64,000 bases of DNA from Mycoemilia scoparia (taxonomy: Eukaryota > Kickxellomycota > Kickxellomycetes > Kickxellales > Kickxellaceae). The DNA lies in contig JANBPU010000038.1 of NCBI GenBank assembly GCA_027575805.1, positions 1 to 64,000 on the forward strand, read 5' to 3'. How positions within the stretch are numbered: position 1 is the stretch's first letter; the number at the start of each line of letters is the position of its first letter. The notes below the pieces were generated by a model. The model was not told the origin of the DNA. It did not search any database and worked only from the letters and a program-made list of their open reading frames with translations. This document shows positions 10,883-22,669 of the stretch, piece after piece. The position numbers were made by a program, and so were the translations under genes.

Positions 10883-12265
10883 ATGCCTGAAATAAAGGGT
10901 TCCCCAAAACGAGAGAGCCCGTTTCCACCACAAAAACCAACCAAACACACAAACCAGCCAGAGTCGATGTTTACAACCTTATCAACATTTTTTGTTGAGA
11001 AGCAGGAATGCAAGTATTGTTCATTTTTTATTAAGTGCGCTTTCTTGGAATGGGTCCCATGCGTCAACTATACTGTGATATGTATGCATGTTTGTGTATT
11101 TGTGTACGCTAATCTGTCACTTTTATTTAAAAATTTGTAGTATGGTCTGGCACTTTGATGGCAGCGATTTTATTGGGCGGCCAGTTCGGTATAATTGACA
11201 ACTCACCGGTTCACGAGCTGACATACCAAGTCCCTCGGTCTGACATACCAAGCTATAGCAACATTACGATTGATGATGAAAATAACAGGCACTATTACCG
11301 TGGAATACAGGATATCTGTATAGTTTTATACTGGATGCTTGTTTTCACGCTGCTGAGGAGTATGATAATGACTTATGTTCTTTTCCCATTCGCAAAGCTG
11401 ACCGGTATTAAAAAGAGCTATTCCATCTGCAGATTTGCTGAGCAGGGTTGGCTGACAATATATTATTCGGTCTCATTTCCAATTGGTCTTTATGTAATGT
11501 CCAAGTGCCCGCATTGGATGAATACCCAGCACTTTTGGGTAAACTACCCATTTGATCACGCCGCGATGCCACCAATAATGAAATGGTACTATCTAATACA
11601 AATGGGATTCTGGTTCCAACAGATTTTTGTCCTTAATATTGAAGAGCGCAGAAAAGATTTCCAAATCATGCTTGCTCACCATATTGTGACCTGCTTGCTG
11701 CTGACATTCTCGTATGGAATGTCATATACACGAATTGGAAACACGGTTTTGGTTATTATGGATTTTGCGGATATCTGGCTGTCTATGGCCAAATGTATGA
11801 GGTACCTTAAGCTCGAAAAGCCCGCAGTGTTTGTATTTGGTTTCTTTGTGCTATCATGGATATATACCCGCCACTATCTATTTGGGATTGTTATCTGGAG
11901 CACGTACAAGGAGTCATTCGAGATTCTTCCAGCAGACAGCTGGGATCCTGAAAAGTACTCGTTTTTTACCACGAACATCATTAGAGGGTTCTTGCTACTA
12001 TTTGGACTGTTGCAGCTTTTGCTTCTTTACTGGCTCTATCTTATTTTGAGAATCATTTATAACGTTGTGTTTGCTTGGGATCTCGATGACACCCGAAGCG
12101 ATACAGAGTAAGTATCTGCTTTCATCATTTACACCGTTTAGTTCTGATGACAATTGCTGCCTGGAGTCAAACTAACCGTCTTCATCATAAATGCGTATTT
12201 GTTATTGTTATTATCAATTTAGGGAGAACGACGAAGATGAAGGTTCAAAGCAAAAGAAAGAATAA
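10883..12265 (+). CDS. LAG1: Ceramide synthase (LAG1/LAC1 family, TLC domain)
   Basis: The exons are 10883-11081, 11141-12107 and 12223-12265, giving 402 residues. The protein is polytopic with about six to seven membrane helices. The TLC/Lag1p motif is intact: AHHIVTCLLLTFSYG with the two catalytic His, then the acidic FADIWLSMAKCMRYLKLE. FAEQGWLTIYYSVSFPIGLY is also typical of the family. It N-acylates sphingoid bases with acyl-CoA to make ceramide in the ER membrane. Intron 1 is 59 bp and joins NYTVI to LWSGTLM at phase 1. The last exon adds a short charged tail (ENDEDEGSKQKKE). The start ATG at 10883 follows a CT-rich leader. Confidence 0.95.
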
Positions 12266-13363
12266 AGATACTAATTTACACACCCTGCAATTTTTACACT
12301 TTGATTCGTAGTAAATTCAATTCCCTTTTTAATATACATATATGGCTATTCCAGTGCTTTTCGACTATTCGACCCTTTTTATTCCCTTGTTGTAATAATT
12401 CATCCCACCCTCTACAATGGTGCAATGCTTGTATAATTGGCATCTATATCTACGCAGTTGAACCATTCAAGACCAAAGTGACAATAACAACAGGATCTCT
12501 GAAGCTATACAGGAATTGCTTGTTATTTTTAAGTCAACAAGTCAACTGAATCATGCATCAAAAGTAGTAAAGTAACGGTCCAAATCTGCAGGTTAACAAG
12601 AAAGTGACTAGCAGGACCTCTATTTTATGCCAGACCATCTTCTGAAATTCCACCACAACATCAATCAATGATCTTCAGAATAGTGAAGCTCAAACAATGA
12701 AAACAAATCAAAAGAGATCAAGCCAATCAGAGATTGTCTGAAGTTTGCAGCATCTCCGCACAAAGACATATACACAGTTAGAGTGGTAGCAGCAGCAAAC
12801 AGGGCTCATGAAGGAAAAGATGCTACTTAGCACTGTGCATACTTGTGCCCTTCCTTATTATTGAAAAAAACCTCGCAGCTTTTTTTCACTTTGAGGGACT
12901 TTGGACTTTGTCTCTTGTTTGTTGTGATGTGTTCTATGGCTGATCTATGTAAAGCAATGCCTGATATAGTGGTTAAAACTTGGAAAATGTAGAGGGAGGG
13001 AGTAGTAAAGCTGAATGGTTTAATAAAACTAGATCGTAATGTGTAAGGGCATAGAGTCTTTTCTCTTTTACTGTGCACATGCGCGTTTGTGTTTTCGATA
13101 GCCACCTTCGTATTTGTGCTAGTTGGTGGTTGCGTAGGCTCCAACGATTTTGTATGGCCCTCAGAGGGTCGACCTACTCCTTGTATCATACCACATCCAC
13201 ATACAAACAGTCATTAAATGTCTTGGCCTTTTCCCCTTGTTTCCTAAACATAATTTTTCCTCAAACACACTCTTTTTCTAACTAACAACCTATCCGCTTT
13301 TGCATACACTTGCGCCTTCATATTAATATAAACATATAAACTTAGACATTTTGATTCCTTGAA
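12266..13363. other. Intergenic, no gene seen
   Basis: This is about 1.1 kb of AT-rich sequence between ceramide synthase and RanGAP. Open frames on either strand (for example minus 12827-13189) show no family signature. The pyrimidine-rich stretch near 13215-13265 is probably promoter or 5' UTR of the RanGAP gene. Confidence 0.45.
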
Positions 13364-14783
13364 ATGACTAGCGCCATTCCTTCCAACGTTCCCACTATTC
13401 CTGCTGATCGTGTGTTCTCGATTGAAGGCCGGGGGCTCAAGCTCACTACTGCCCAAGATGTCCAGGAATGGGTCGATGCCATTCGCAATTTCGACAATCT
13501 TGAGGAGATTCGGCTCAATGGCAATACGATTGGTGCCGAGGCTGCTGAAGCTCTAGGTGCCGCTTTGAAAGAAAAAACAACTCTCAAGGTAAAAGCAACA
13601 ATGAATAACAGTCACTCATTTCTCTGAATATTTTACTTTGTTTATATCCATGAATATCGATTTTTGGAAAATTGCATTTCTGCATTCATTGATCCGCCGT
13701 CACAAATTGTCCTTGTATCCAATTTCTTACCATATTTCTATTGTTTATGAATAATTGGTGGGGAAATAATAGGTTGCTAGACTACACGATATCTTTACCG
13801 GGCGTCTTCGTGAGGAGGTCGGAAAAGCCACCAAAATACTTGGTGACTCCTTGAAGGACCACAAAGAGCTCCTTTTGCTTGATTTGTCCGACAATGCCTT
13901 TGGTCCCACCGGAGCTGATGCCGTTTACGACTTCCTTGCTAATAGCAGCTCGCTCCAGACCCTCTATCTAAATAACAACGGCCTTGGTATTCAAGGCGGT
14001 AAAACAATTGCCAAGGCTTTGATGGAGCGCCATGAAAAGAATGTTAAGGAGGGCAAGCAATCTTCTCTTCGCTGCATTGTTGCTGGCCGCAACAGGCTGG
14101 AAAACGGTTCTTCCAAGGAGTTGTCAGACCTCTTTGCTGCCATCGGTACTTTGACCGAGGTTCAGATTCCCCAGAATGGCATCAGACCCGAGGGCATTGC
14201 CATATTGATGGAGGGTTTGGCCAAGAATCCTGACCTCCGCATACTTAACCTCCAGGACAACACTTTCACCGAGCCTGGATCTCTTGCTCTTGCCAAGGCC
14301 CTAAACCAGTGGAACCAGCTTGACCATCTTAACATTGGTGACAGTCTTTTGGGTGCTAAGGGCGGTCGCAGTGTCATTGAAGCTTTGGATAAAAAGTCCA
14401 CCATCACCCACCTTAACTTGCAGTACAACGAAATCGAAGCCGATGGCGCTGCTGCTCTAGCCGAGATTCTTCCTTCGCTGGTTAACTTAAAGACTCTTGA
14501 GCTTAATGGTAACAGATTCGACGCCGAAAGTGATGTGGTTGAGAGGATCAAGGCTGCGTTATCTGAGAACGATATTGATGACTGCCTTGGATCTCTATCT
14601 GATATGGAAGAACTCACTGATGATGAAGATGACGACTCCGATGATGAGCAGATCCAGCAAACTACCACTACTGCTGCTCCAGTTAAAAATAACCTAAGCC
14701 TTGACAAGGAAGCCAAGAAAGAGGTGAAGGCAAATGTCCAGGATCTTATCGATCAGATGGAAAAGAGATTTGGTTTGAATTAG
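13364..14783 (+). CDS. RNA1: Ran GTPase-activating protein 1
   Basis: There are two exons, 13364-13588 and 13773-14783, encoding 411 residues. Leucine-rich repeats of the RanGAP type fill residues 30-350 (LEEIRLNGNTIGAEAAEAL, LLLDLSDNAFGPTGADAV, LNLQYNEIEADGAAALAEI). The catalytic arginine is seen in DIFTGRLREEV, at about residue 86 just after the intron, the position used by yeast Rna1. The C-terminus is strongly acidic (DDEDDDSDDEQ), then a short helical tail. It stimulates GTP hydrolysis by Ran in the cytoplasm and so sets the direction of nuclear transport. No SUMO-target C-terminal domain is present, as expected for a fungus. Codon use is visibly biased toward C-ending codons, consistent with good expression. 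Confidence 0.96.
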
Positions 14784-15591
14784 TATTATTTAATGCTATT
14801 CTTTAAACTATTTATGAACTATACACATCATCCCGTACATACATTTTATTTCCGCCTTAGTTCTAATATGACAACAGCCCAAGCTTTCATGAAAATAGTG
14901 TGTCAATATCAGCACTATTGTTTATGAGTGTGTTTTATAATGAGACCAAAGACTGACTGACTGACTAGGATTCAAAGGCTGCTTAATTTCTTGGCAATGT
15001 AATTGTAAACATGGATAATTTCCCAATTGCACTTAAAAATAGATTATTTTAAAGCCCACCCAGGAGTCGGTCTATCATCTATGCACAAAATCTCTCCTTT
15101 TTGATACAAACATAAATGACTTTGTCAGACACAAAATGAAGTTTGAAAAGCTGATGTCTATGTATTTGTTTAAACTATTGTTTCTCTAAAGCATCTTTGG
15201 TTGAATGAAAAGTTTAGTCTCAAAGGCGTTTAAATCAATGTATAAAAGTCGAGGTTTAAAAATATAAAGGGAAAATAGCTCACAAAAAAGGGGCGCTGAA
15301 GAAAAAAAAAAGAGAGAGAAAGAGAGGGGGGAAGATTCTTTTATAAACCTAGGTTTAGTTTAGTTCCACCACTACCACCGCAACCATCATCACAATGATC
15401 ACAAGTCTATTATTCAAGGCAGATACACACGCTTTTGAAATGCCAAATGCAATTTTGTAGATTCCAGCATATATTCCTCAATGCCCATTCATACATTTAC
15501 TTTTGTTTACATAGGATGCAGAGAGATAGAGAGAAAGATAAAAGAGAAGGACCAAGAAAGTTGAAATAGAAGCAAAGACTTCAGATGCCTA
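14784..15591. other. Convergent intergenic region with purine-rich repeats
   Basis: This lies between the convergent stops of RanGAP and the dynamin gene. It carries purine-rich low-complexity tracts (about 15300-15335 and 15520-15555). No gene and no family A element was found here. Confidence 0.5.
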
Positions 15592-18186
15592 CTAGGCTGC
15601 CTCGTTGAGGGTAACGAAAGCCTCCCTGTAAACTTCAAGCATAGCTTTTCTCTGCTCTCTTTCGGCCTTGAGGGAAGGGTCTTCAGCCATCAAGTCATCA
15701 ATCAGGTTTTCCTTATAAAGCTCTTCGACCAGCCGGTTTTGCATGCTTTGACATACTTCTCCAACAAGCAGGTGCATAATGGCTTTTGGCACAAGATCTT
15801 GGATAGTTTTACGCACGATTCCAAAGTATGAGGTTATCAGCAACCGGATAAGTGTGGTCTCCATGTCATCTCGTTCTTCAACTGAAAGATCTTCGCCTAA
15901 ACGGGTAGTCAAAGATGCGACCTTGTTGTCATAGTCGCTTGATCCATCAAACCCAGTTCCATGAACAGTGGTTGGGTTGCTCAGCTTGTTTGGAATAGGC
16001 AACTCAGGCATGCGACCAGCTGGGTAACTGTCAGCATCGATGTCATTGGTGAACGAACCTATTCTGTTGGTCGAGGTTGTTCCGAAGAAGTTTTGGAAGA
16101 ACTTTCCTGAGGACAAGTTGGGAGAGTGGCTACGAATGGTCTGGGAAAGTGCGGGGTTATGCCCACCCACCATACGGGCACTAGATGGCTGCCGCTGGTG
16201 GGCCTCAGTATATTGGACATGCTCAGTTTCACCATTGAGCATTCCATGAGAACGCTGCTCACGCTTCTTAACAGAAAATCCTTCATCAACATTGTCAATA
16301 TCATCCTCATACTCATTCTGCTCGTTGTGGGCCTGATGATTCATGTGCTTTATGGTACCAATGGGATCTCTAATACGGTTCTTCATTGACTCGCGGTGTT
16401 TGCGCTCAATTTTGCGCTGAAGGTCATTCAGGGCGCCAGTACCTCCAATAAAGTCTGGGTGGTTGGTGTTGATGTAGGCCCGTTCGATGGCAATCAGACT
16501 CTCAACATAGCTGGATGTAGGAGTAACACACTCGCGGAGGAGATCAGAGACGACCTGCAAGATCTTGGAGTGAAGACGAGGGTAGCGTCTAAGTTCGTTG
16601 CTTCCACAGTTTAGACTGATCTTAGTGAGCTCCTCATAAGCGAGCTGAACGCACCGTTGAGATGGTGCTTCCAGAGTCTTTATCTGTGGCTTCACAAGAA
16701 GTTGGAAGGCCAATTCCGGAACAAAGAGAGAGGCACGAGGACCGGTAGAGTTGCGGATAGCAGTACGTATCTCTTTATTTGTCAAGTTATTGGTTGGCTG
16801 AAGGGAGTCCAGGGTGGATCCATAAATATGATTAAATATGTAATATAGATTTGCGCCGCCACATAGCTCTACAGTAGTGATCTCGGCTGAAGTTCCTTCA
16901 ACAGAGCTAGTGAAGTTATTGGCATACTGGGTAAGCAGCTTCAGAAGTCGGGAGGTGTTGCTTCCATGTGCGGATGAAGCAGACAAGTCCTGGCCGTAGG
17001 ATGCCAACTCTTGTTCGGTTTGACTGATAAGAGCGCTAACCTTGGTTTTGATGTCTGGGAGCTTTTTCCTGATGTGAGCCATGAGCAACTGATTCAGCGT
17101 TCTAGCCAGATTGGCAGTTCCGCAGTGTTTCTTGATAGTGCGGTATACGGAATGGGATTCGAAGAATCGCTCCTCCTCTTTTAATGATTCGCTGATAGGC
17201 TTGTTTGCTATGGTGTCCTCCTGGCTACGGTTGATCACACCAATAAAGCCGAGGCGGAGTGGGTAAATGCGCCCCGTAAGGATGTCCAGAGCGTTGGTTC
17301 CCTTGTCCATAATATCGATTTTCGTTATAACACCGAGCGTGCGATTGCCCTCAGGGTCAACCTCACGAGCAATCTTGAGACTCTCGGAGTTGACAATGTC
17401 AACATTTGCAGGACTGATGGCAAGGATTATGCTGTTGGGCTTGGAGATGTACTCGAAGATCAGGTCGCGAGTTTGCTTCTCTATGTCAGATGGCTGGTCG
17501 CCGACTGGTATCTTTGTGAGGCCTGGAAGGTCCACCAAGGTTAGGTTGAGAACCTTTGAAGAAAATATTTTTAGGTGTATGGGAGATTTGCTTATGCCCT
17601 TGTTATAGCCTGCCAGTCTTTCGGTCTCTTTCTCAATCTCTGCACGAACCAAGTTAAGATCAGTGAATGTTCTGTTGGGAAGATGAAGGAACTGGGCCCT
17701 CAAGTCAGGATCGTCACCCTCGATATCCCTGGGCTCAGACGAACTGGACCTGTCTTCGTCGCTATTGCTATCATCTGTATTGGCATTCTTGGGCAGTTTG
17801 GCCGTTTGCGTCTGCACCAGCTGAAGAACTAGTGGTCTTCTTGTTACAATGCCTGTTCCTCTGGGCAAGAAATCCCTGCATACAATGTTTTCTAAAACAG
17901 ACGATTTGCCACAGGACTGCGAGCTATAATTTTATAAAACACGAAATTGTTGACGTTGGCGTTAGAAAATAGCTTGTCTTGGCATCAGAAGGGCTTCTAT
18001 GGCACGTGTATAGAAGCATACCAGTGGGATCTGGCAGTTTAAATGTAGAGCCAACAGAAACATATTCACACATAAACGCTTTTCAACTTACCCTACTACC
18101 ACAATTTGGGGAAGGTCAATTTGGTCACAGCCAGTTTTGCTGAACACATCCTGCAATTTGTTTACCGTATTTATTAGGCCCTCCAT
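15592..18186 (-). CDS. DNM1: Dynamin-related GTPase, Dnm1/Drp1 type (mitochondrial and peroxisomal fission)
   Basis: There are two exons, 18092-18186 and 15592-17923, giving 808 residues. The intron interrupts the P-loop: GG|C joins to give GSQSCGKSS at residues 32-40, with Cys where Ser or Ala is more common. Other dynamin marks follow: [13 protein letters not shown] (switch 1), DLPGL (switch 2) and TKID (G4). The middle domain is followed by a low-complexity insert (B-insert region). The C-terminal GTPase effector domain contains [15 protein letters not shown] and ends [18 protein letters not shown]. The effector-domain sequence is closer to Dnm1 than to Vps1. There is no PH or Pro-rich domain. 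It assembles into rings that constrict mitochondria and peroxisomes. Confidence 0.92.
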
Positions 18187-18618
18187 TTCGATTTGCAAGG
18201 AAAGAAAATAGATAACCTATTGAGAAAGGGCCTTCCAAGACTAAAAAACGCTAACAGAACAATCACTATCAACAAATGCCAGCAATAGTTGTTGACAGCA
18301 ACGCGGAGGTTTAGGCATCAGGCCTCCTGCCCTTTTTGACTCTCTATCATTTAATGGGTTTTCTAATTAACATGTTGCATTGGGCTTTCTAAGCTGATTA
18401 AGGGTGATTTTTAGTGTGAGTGGTGGGCATGGAAGTCCAAATAAATTTAAATTTACGATAAGCTCACCAAATCAATCAATAAGGCGTATTCACAAATGAA
18501 TTCTTGATGAAGCCATGTGGTTGCTTATTATTAAACAAGAGAGTATTCATTGCCAAAATTATGATAATTGGGATACCTAGGGAGGGGGTTTTTCTTGGCC
18601 AAAGCAGTACGCATGCGC
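18187..18618. other. Intergenic between dynamin start and BCS1 stop
   Basis: This is about 430 bp holding the dynamin promoter and the BCS1 3' end. No gene, no repeat of the two local families and no clear regulatory motif was seen. Confidence 0.45.
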
Positions 18619-19947
18619 TTACCCAGACTTGTAGTTCTGCGTAAGCAGAGAGTCAGTGTTGTCAACAGCAGCCTTGGCGCTGTGCTTATAGAAAACAAAG
18701 TGACCCTGGAGATGTGCAGTGCTGATGCTCTTGTCACGAATCTTGTCAACAAAGCTTTCGGCGAGTTGCTCATCACAAGGGTAGAAGCGCGTGAACATAC
18801 GCCGCATTTGGGAGGGCGTGGCGTTGCCAAGAAATACCTTCATGTCTACTCGCCCGGGCCTGATTAGTGCTGGATCAAGACGCTCGATATGGTTGGTGGT
18901 CATAAATATCAACCTCTCTTCACTCGATGCCACACCATCCAGAGCATTAAGAAGCCCACTAAATGTCACCATGGACTGTTGGTAGCCGGCCTTTTCTGAC
19001 TGGTCTCGCTCCTTGGTAAAGGCGGCATCAATGTCCTCAAGAAGCATGATGCTACGCTCGGGAGCGACGGTTAGAAGATGATTCAGTCTGTCGTCCGTCA
19101 AGCCTCGCTCGCTTAGATTGAGAATACATATGTTGTATTCCAACTCGCCCGCCAGGGCCTGAATAAAGCTGGTCTTCCCACTGCCTGGTGGCCCATAAAG
19201 CAAATAACCACGGCGATAGGGGATTCCTCTTTCATCGTACCATTGGCCATTGCGAGTGAAGTCGTGGACATCATTGAGTATTGTTTGGCTTACATTGTCA
19301 TCCAGAATAACAGAGTCTAAGCAGCGTCTCTTGCGAGGCAAACCGAATGGCCGCCACTCGGGCCCAAAGCTGGTATACAGCACAGTCTTTCCGACCTGTT
19401 GGGCCAAGGCAAACTCCCTGGCTTTGGTAAGAATGTCATCAAAGACGTCTCTATCTCTACTCAATGTAGTCATGGTGATTGTTTCCCAGGGAGATCCGGT
19501 CGTGAAGTCTACCATTTTAGTTTCTCGGAGCCTCTCAATCTGGATCCATCGCCCCTTATAGTTGAATATGTGTTTTCCTTGGCCGGGCACCAAGTTAAAG
19601 TTGGTAGAAACACTTCCATTGTCGTGCTGCTTGAATGATGTTTCTACAGCCAGCTGCCGAGGCATGGCTGCTTTCAGTATGCTTTTTTGAAGCCAGCTTG
19701 TCTGTTGAGACATGCTTGCTAGTTTTCGTGAATTGATTTGGTTTTGTTGGCTGATCCATATAAGCATCCATTGGTAGCTCTTGTCTTTACTGGGGATTTC
19801 CATTGAAACAAGCAGCTGTCGTCGGGCAAGCTCTGCTCCCCTTCGTGCGCCTTGCCTTAAAACCGCTAGACCAGCCCCAACCCCTAGCAATCCAAATCCG
19901 GCGGAAAAGTATGGATTATTCTCAAATACTGTGTTCAGATCTATCAT
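18619..19947 (-). CDS. BCS1: Mitochondrial AAA ATPase BCS1
   Basis: A single exon encodes 442 residues. A short N-terminus with one hydrophobic helix (about 14-31) followed by arginines is the internal import signal typical of BCS1. The BCS1_N region (about 40-215) leads into the AAA domain with Walker A GPPGSGKTS (252-260), Walker B IMLLEDIDAAF (300-310), the sensor TTNHIERLDPALIRPGR and the ending GHFVFYKHSAKAA. The protein translocates the folded Rieske Fe-S protein across the inner membrane during complex III assembly. Length is close to yeast Bcs1 (456). It starts at ATG 19947, with no upstream in-frame extension resembling the family. Confidence 0.96.
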   Translation of the reverse strand: MIDLNTVFENNPYFSAGFGLLGVGAGLAVLRQGARRGAELARRQLLVSMEIPSKDKSYQWMLIWISQQNQINSRKLASMSQQTSWLQKSILKAAMPRQLAVETSFKQHDNGSVSTNFNLVPGQGKHIFNYKGRWIQIERLRETKMVDFTTGSPWETITMTTLSRDRDVFDDILTKAREFALAQQVGKTVLYTSFGPEWRPFGLPRKRRCLDSVILDDNVSQTILNDVHDFTRNGQWYDERGIPYRRGYLLYGPPGSGKTSFIQALAGELEYNICILNLSERGLTDDRLNHLLTVAPERSIMLLEDIDAAFTKERDQSEKAGYQQSMVTFSGLLNALDGVASSEERLIFMTTNHIERLDPALIRPGRVDMKVFLGNATPSQMRRMFTRFYPCDEQLAESFVDKIRDKSISTAHLQGHFVFYKHSAKAAVDNTDSLLTQNYKSG

Positions 19948-20246
19948 CTAGGAGGAGCAAAATTGTCGTCTGGTGGCTTACAGGCCGTATCTATGCCGAA
20001 GATATTAGCTGAGTTGGTTTGCTACTTGGTAATTGAAAATCATGACAATAAAAGTGAAAACTTTCAGCATTGTTGTGTTGACAATTGTGGGATCACTATA
20101 ATAGCTGTCCTGAAAATAATTATTGTTGGTTTGTTATAAAGGTTTCTTTATTAGAATGAATTGCAGCAAAGGCAAGGCTGAAAAAGATATGTTTTTTGAC
20201 ATGAAGTTAGCCACAGTAGTAATAATTATTAAATGGCAAAAATTGA

Positions 20247-20787
20247 CTATGCGGTTCCGACCTGGATGCCATTTTTCTTTTGGAATTCCTTGAAAGCTGT
20301 CTCCTTCTTTTTGTACTCTTCGAGCAATTTTTCAATAACGTCCTTGATCTGTTTTTATGTAACCAATATGCCAGTATAAGCAGGGGTCAGGACTATTATA
20401 GAAAGTTTTCAGAACGTTATAACAAGCTATGTTTCTACTTACTCCTTTTTTGTTGACCTCAAGGGCAGGCAACACCTCTTTTACGGTTCTCTCAACCAAA
20501 ACGCCATTAATGAGTCTGAAGCACTTTCGGTCGCCACTCATGGGTTTCATTGTATCAATAACAAGACTAAAGCCAATGGGTTTGTCAATTTATAAATATA
20601 TTAGCAATTCTCGGGTATCTCGCAAAAACATATATATTACATCAAACATTTACCCATGTTCGTCTGCTTCTGTTTCAAGATCTCCAATCTTGACAGCAAT
20701 ATTTTGTAACTCTTGCTTATATTTGTTGATCTCAGCAGCAACTGCAGGGCTGAGTTTACCGCTATCTTGTGCAGAGGCCGCAGACAT
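20247..20787 (-). CDS. GIM4: Prefoldin subunit 2
   Basis: The exons are 20654-20787, 20443-20566 and 20247-20348, giving 119 residues. This is a beta-type prefoldin: an N-terminal coiled coil (about 15-45), the hairpin strands around HGLVIDTM and CFRLINGVLVERTVKEVLPALE, and a C-terminal coiled coil (about 85-115). These match subunit 2 (yeast Gim4) closely. It is part of the hexameric chaperone that delivers nascent actin and tubulin to CCT. Both introns are short with standard GTAAAT and GTAAGT donors, and the frame is kept throughout. Confidence 0.95.
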
Positions 20788-21057
20788 TTTCTATTACAAA
20801 GGATTATATATAAATCGAGTTTATTGTATATAATCAAGTGTTATGGATTGACCGTAACTTATTTTATTTACTCAATTGGAGTCTTATGGGTGATTTTAAC
20901 AGCGTAGATGCTACACCCCCAATTTTCATGGTTTATAATTTAATACAGCTCATTGTCTTTAGTTTAGCTACTAGTTAAATCCATAAAAAATGCATTGAAG
21001 GGATAATGCTATATTTATTCATTTTAAAGGTATACAGGCATAGGTTTATAAGAAATT

Positions 21058-21513
21058 TTACGTCTTTCTGCTCTTCAAAAAGTTTGATGCTTTGATCTTT
21101 TTGTTGTTTTCGATGCTGAGGGCTTTTCGAGGATTGTTTTTGCCGTTGGCCTCTTCGTCCAATAGTGTCCAAAGCCATTCGGGGTATTCGCTTTCATCTT
21201 TAGCGACTGGATCCTTGGCATCTTTTAAAATATTCAATCCCTTTAAAACTGTGCCTTCTGGAGCCGAAGAAACTATGGTTATTAAATGTCAGTATTGTAG
21301 ATTGTTATCAAAGTTTCCTTGTGGCCACATTTCAAGGTTTTTGCAAGCATATCTGCGTCTTTTTTGGCTTCAATATTGCCAAAAGCTGTTTTTGTAAATT
21401 AACTTTTTCTTCATAATCTATTTACCTTTCTTGTCTAATGTAATTCTGCATGAAGAGAAATTCCTGCAAAATATTGTGTTCATTACCCGCAAAGGTCTGG
21501 TTGAGGCCATCAT
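21058..21513 (-). CDS. MRPL37: Mitochondrial large ribosomal subunit protein mL54
   Basis: The exons are 21426-21513, 21329-21385 and 21058-21272, giving 119 residues. An arginine-containing N-terminal presequence leads to the conserved segment APEGTVLKGLNILKDAKDPV, then EYPEWLW, and a basic C-terminus ending in IKASNFLKSRKT; this is the mL54 (yeast MrpL37) pattern. The second intron has an unusual GTGGCC donor at 21328, but it is the only choice that keeps frame between TLK and SSAPEG. The start is one of two adjacent ATGs (21513). The gene is head-to-head with another mitoribosomal gene, uL24m. Confidence 0.88.
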
Positions 21514-21750
21514 TTTTAAGCGCGTCAGCTTTGTGATAATATAAGTCAATTTAGAAGGAAAAAGAATGGTGATCAAAAAAGGCCTAAAGGTTATCACCAC
21601 CCGTCTGAGCTCCTTATTTTTGATGAGTGTAATATTTGCCGGATCTGATCAAGTTATCTACGCAAAGACTGTTACAATTACAAGAACTGTTGTTGATCGA
21701 CTATTATTTCAATTTTCGTCTTTTCACTTTCAAATTCCTATTGTACCAAA
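21514..21750. promoter_or_regulatory. Shared divergent promoter of two mitoribosomal genes
   Basis: Only 237 bp separate the start codons of mL54 (-) and uL24m (+). Shared regulation is an inference from this arrangement. No specific factor site is recognised. Confidence 0.5.
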
Positions 21751-22586
21751 ATGCCTAGATTACACCCAAGCTACTTAAAGAGTATAAGCTCTAGGATCTT
21801 TAGTAAGCCCAAGACCATAAAGTCCAATGACATTCTAAAAAGCTGGAAAATCGTTCGTGGCGATGAGGTATGAAAATTAAAGCTGGTCAAATTAGCTTCA
21901 TTAACCCTAAACAGCATACTAAAGGGCTTTTTAATTTCAACATACAGGTAATGGTCATGACCGGAAAAGACAAGGGAAAGAAGGGGATGGTTAATAAAGT
22001 TCTTCGTGATCAGAACTCTATTATTGTTACAAATGCCAATGTTGTCTACAAACATATACCAAAAACACCAACAGCCCCATCTGGAAAAGTACAGAAAGAA
22101 ATGCCCATCCATGTATCCAATGTTGCATTGATAGATCCAAGCAATGGGTATGTATTTACGAGCCACTGCAATGTATTCAGCGCACAAAACATGTCTACAA
22201 AATCTAATTGAAATTTCTGTACTATTTCTTTGGTAGAATGCCAACAAAGATAGTCTTGCGCAAATACACTGATCCTGAAACAGGAAAGACCGAAAAGCGG
22301 AGATATGCTGTGGGAACAAATACCTACATAGAAAAGAAGAAATATCTTGAATATCAAAACGAGTGGATCGGTAAGGACAAATGTTATCGTTAAAACGATA
22401 TTTGGATTTTTTTCATTGTTACTCCAGATCTAATGAAGATATTTTACACTAATTCCTTTAGATGGTGAAAAAGACACAGAGCCGGAAAGCGTAACTAAAG
22501 TCACATTCAATGCGACTCCCGGTGAAGCGCCATTCCCTCCAGAATTGATGAAGGAAATTGCCAATTCCAGACATAAGGTCATTTAA
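21751..22586 (+). CDS. MRPL40: Mitochondrial large ribosomal subunit protein uL24m
   Basis: The exons are 21751-21867, 21948-22147, 22237-22370 and 22462-22586. The product has a KOW motif at the start of exon 2 (about residues 33-66: IVRGDE, then VMVMTGKDKGKKGMVNKV), then NSIIVTNANVVYKHI, HVSNVALIDPSNG and IVLRKYTDPETGKTEKRRYA. This is the uL24 pattern, with the longer C-terminal part seen in mitochondrial forms. It binds 23S-like rRNA at the exit-tunnel side. The N-terminus (PRLHPSYLKSISSRIF) suits a mitochondrial presequence. Its stop is only 84 bp from the convergent ALG14 stop. Confidence 0.93.
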
Positions 22587-22669
22587 TGTACCTCTCCACT
22601 TTTAAAGTAAAATATTTGCGTTAAGATTGAACTGAAATAAGATAGAATTTACTCTCTTTTTTACAAAAT

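Noticed and set aside
14162..14716. 184-codon open frame antisense to RanGAP
   Set aside because: It is the mirror of a strongly conserved leucine-rich-repeat coding sequence with biased codons; it contains no independent family signal.
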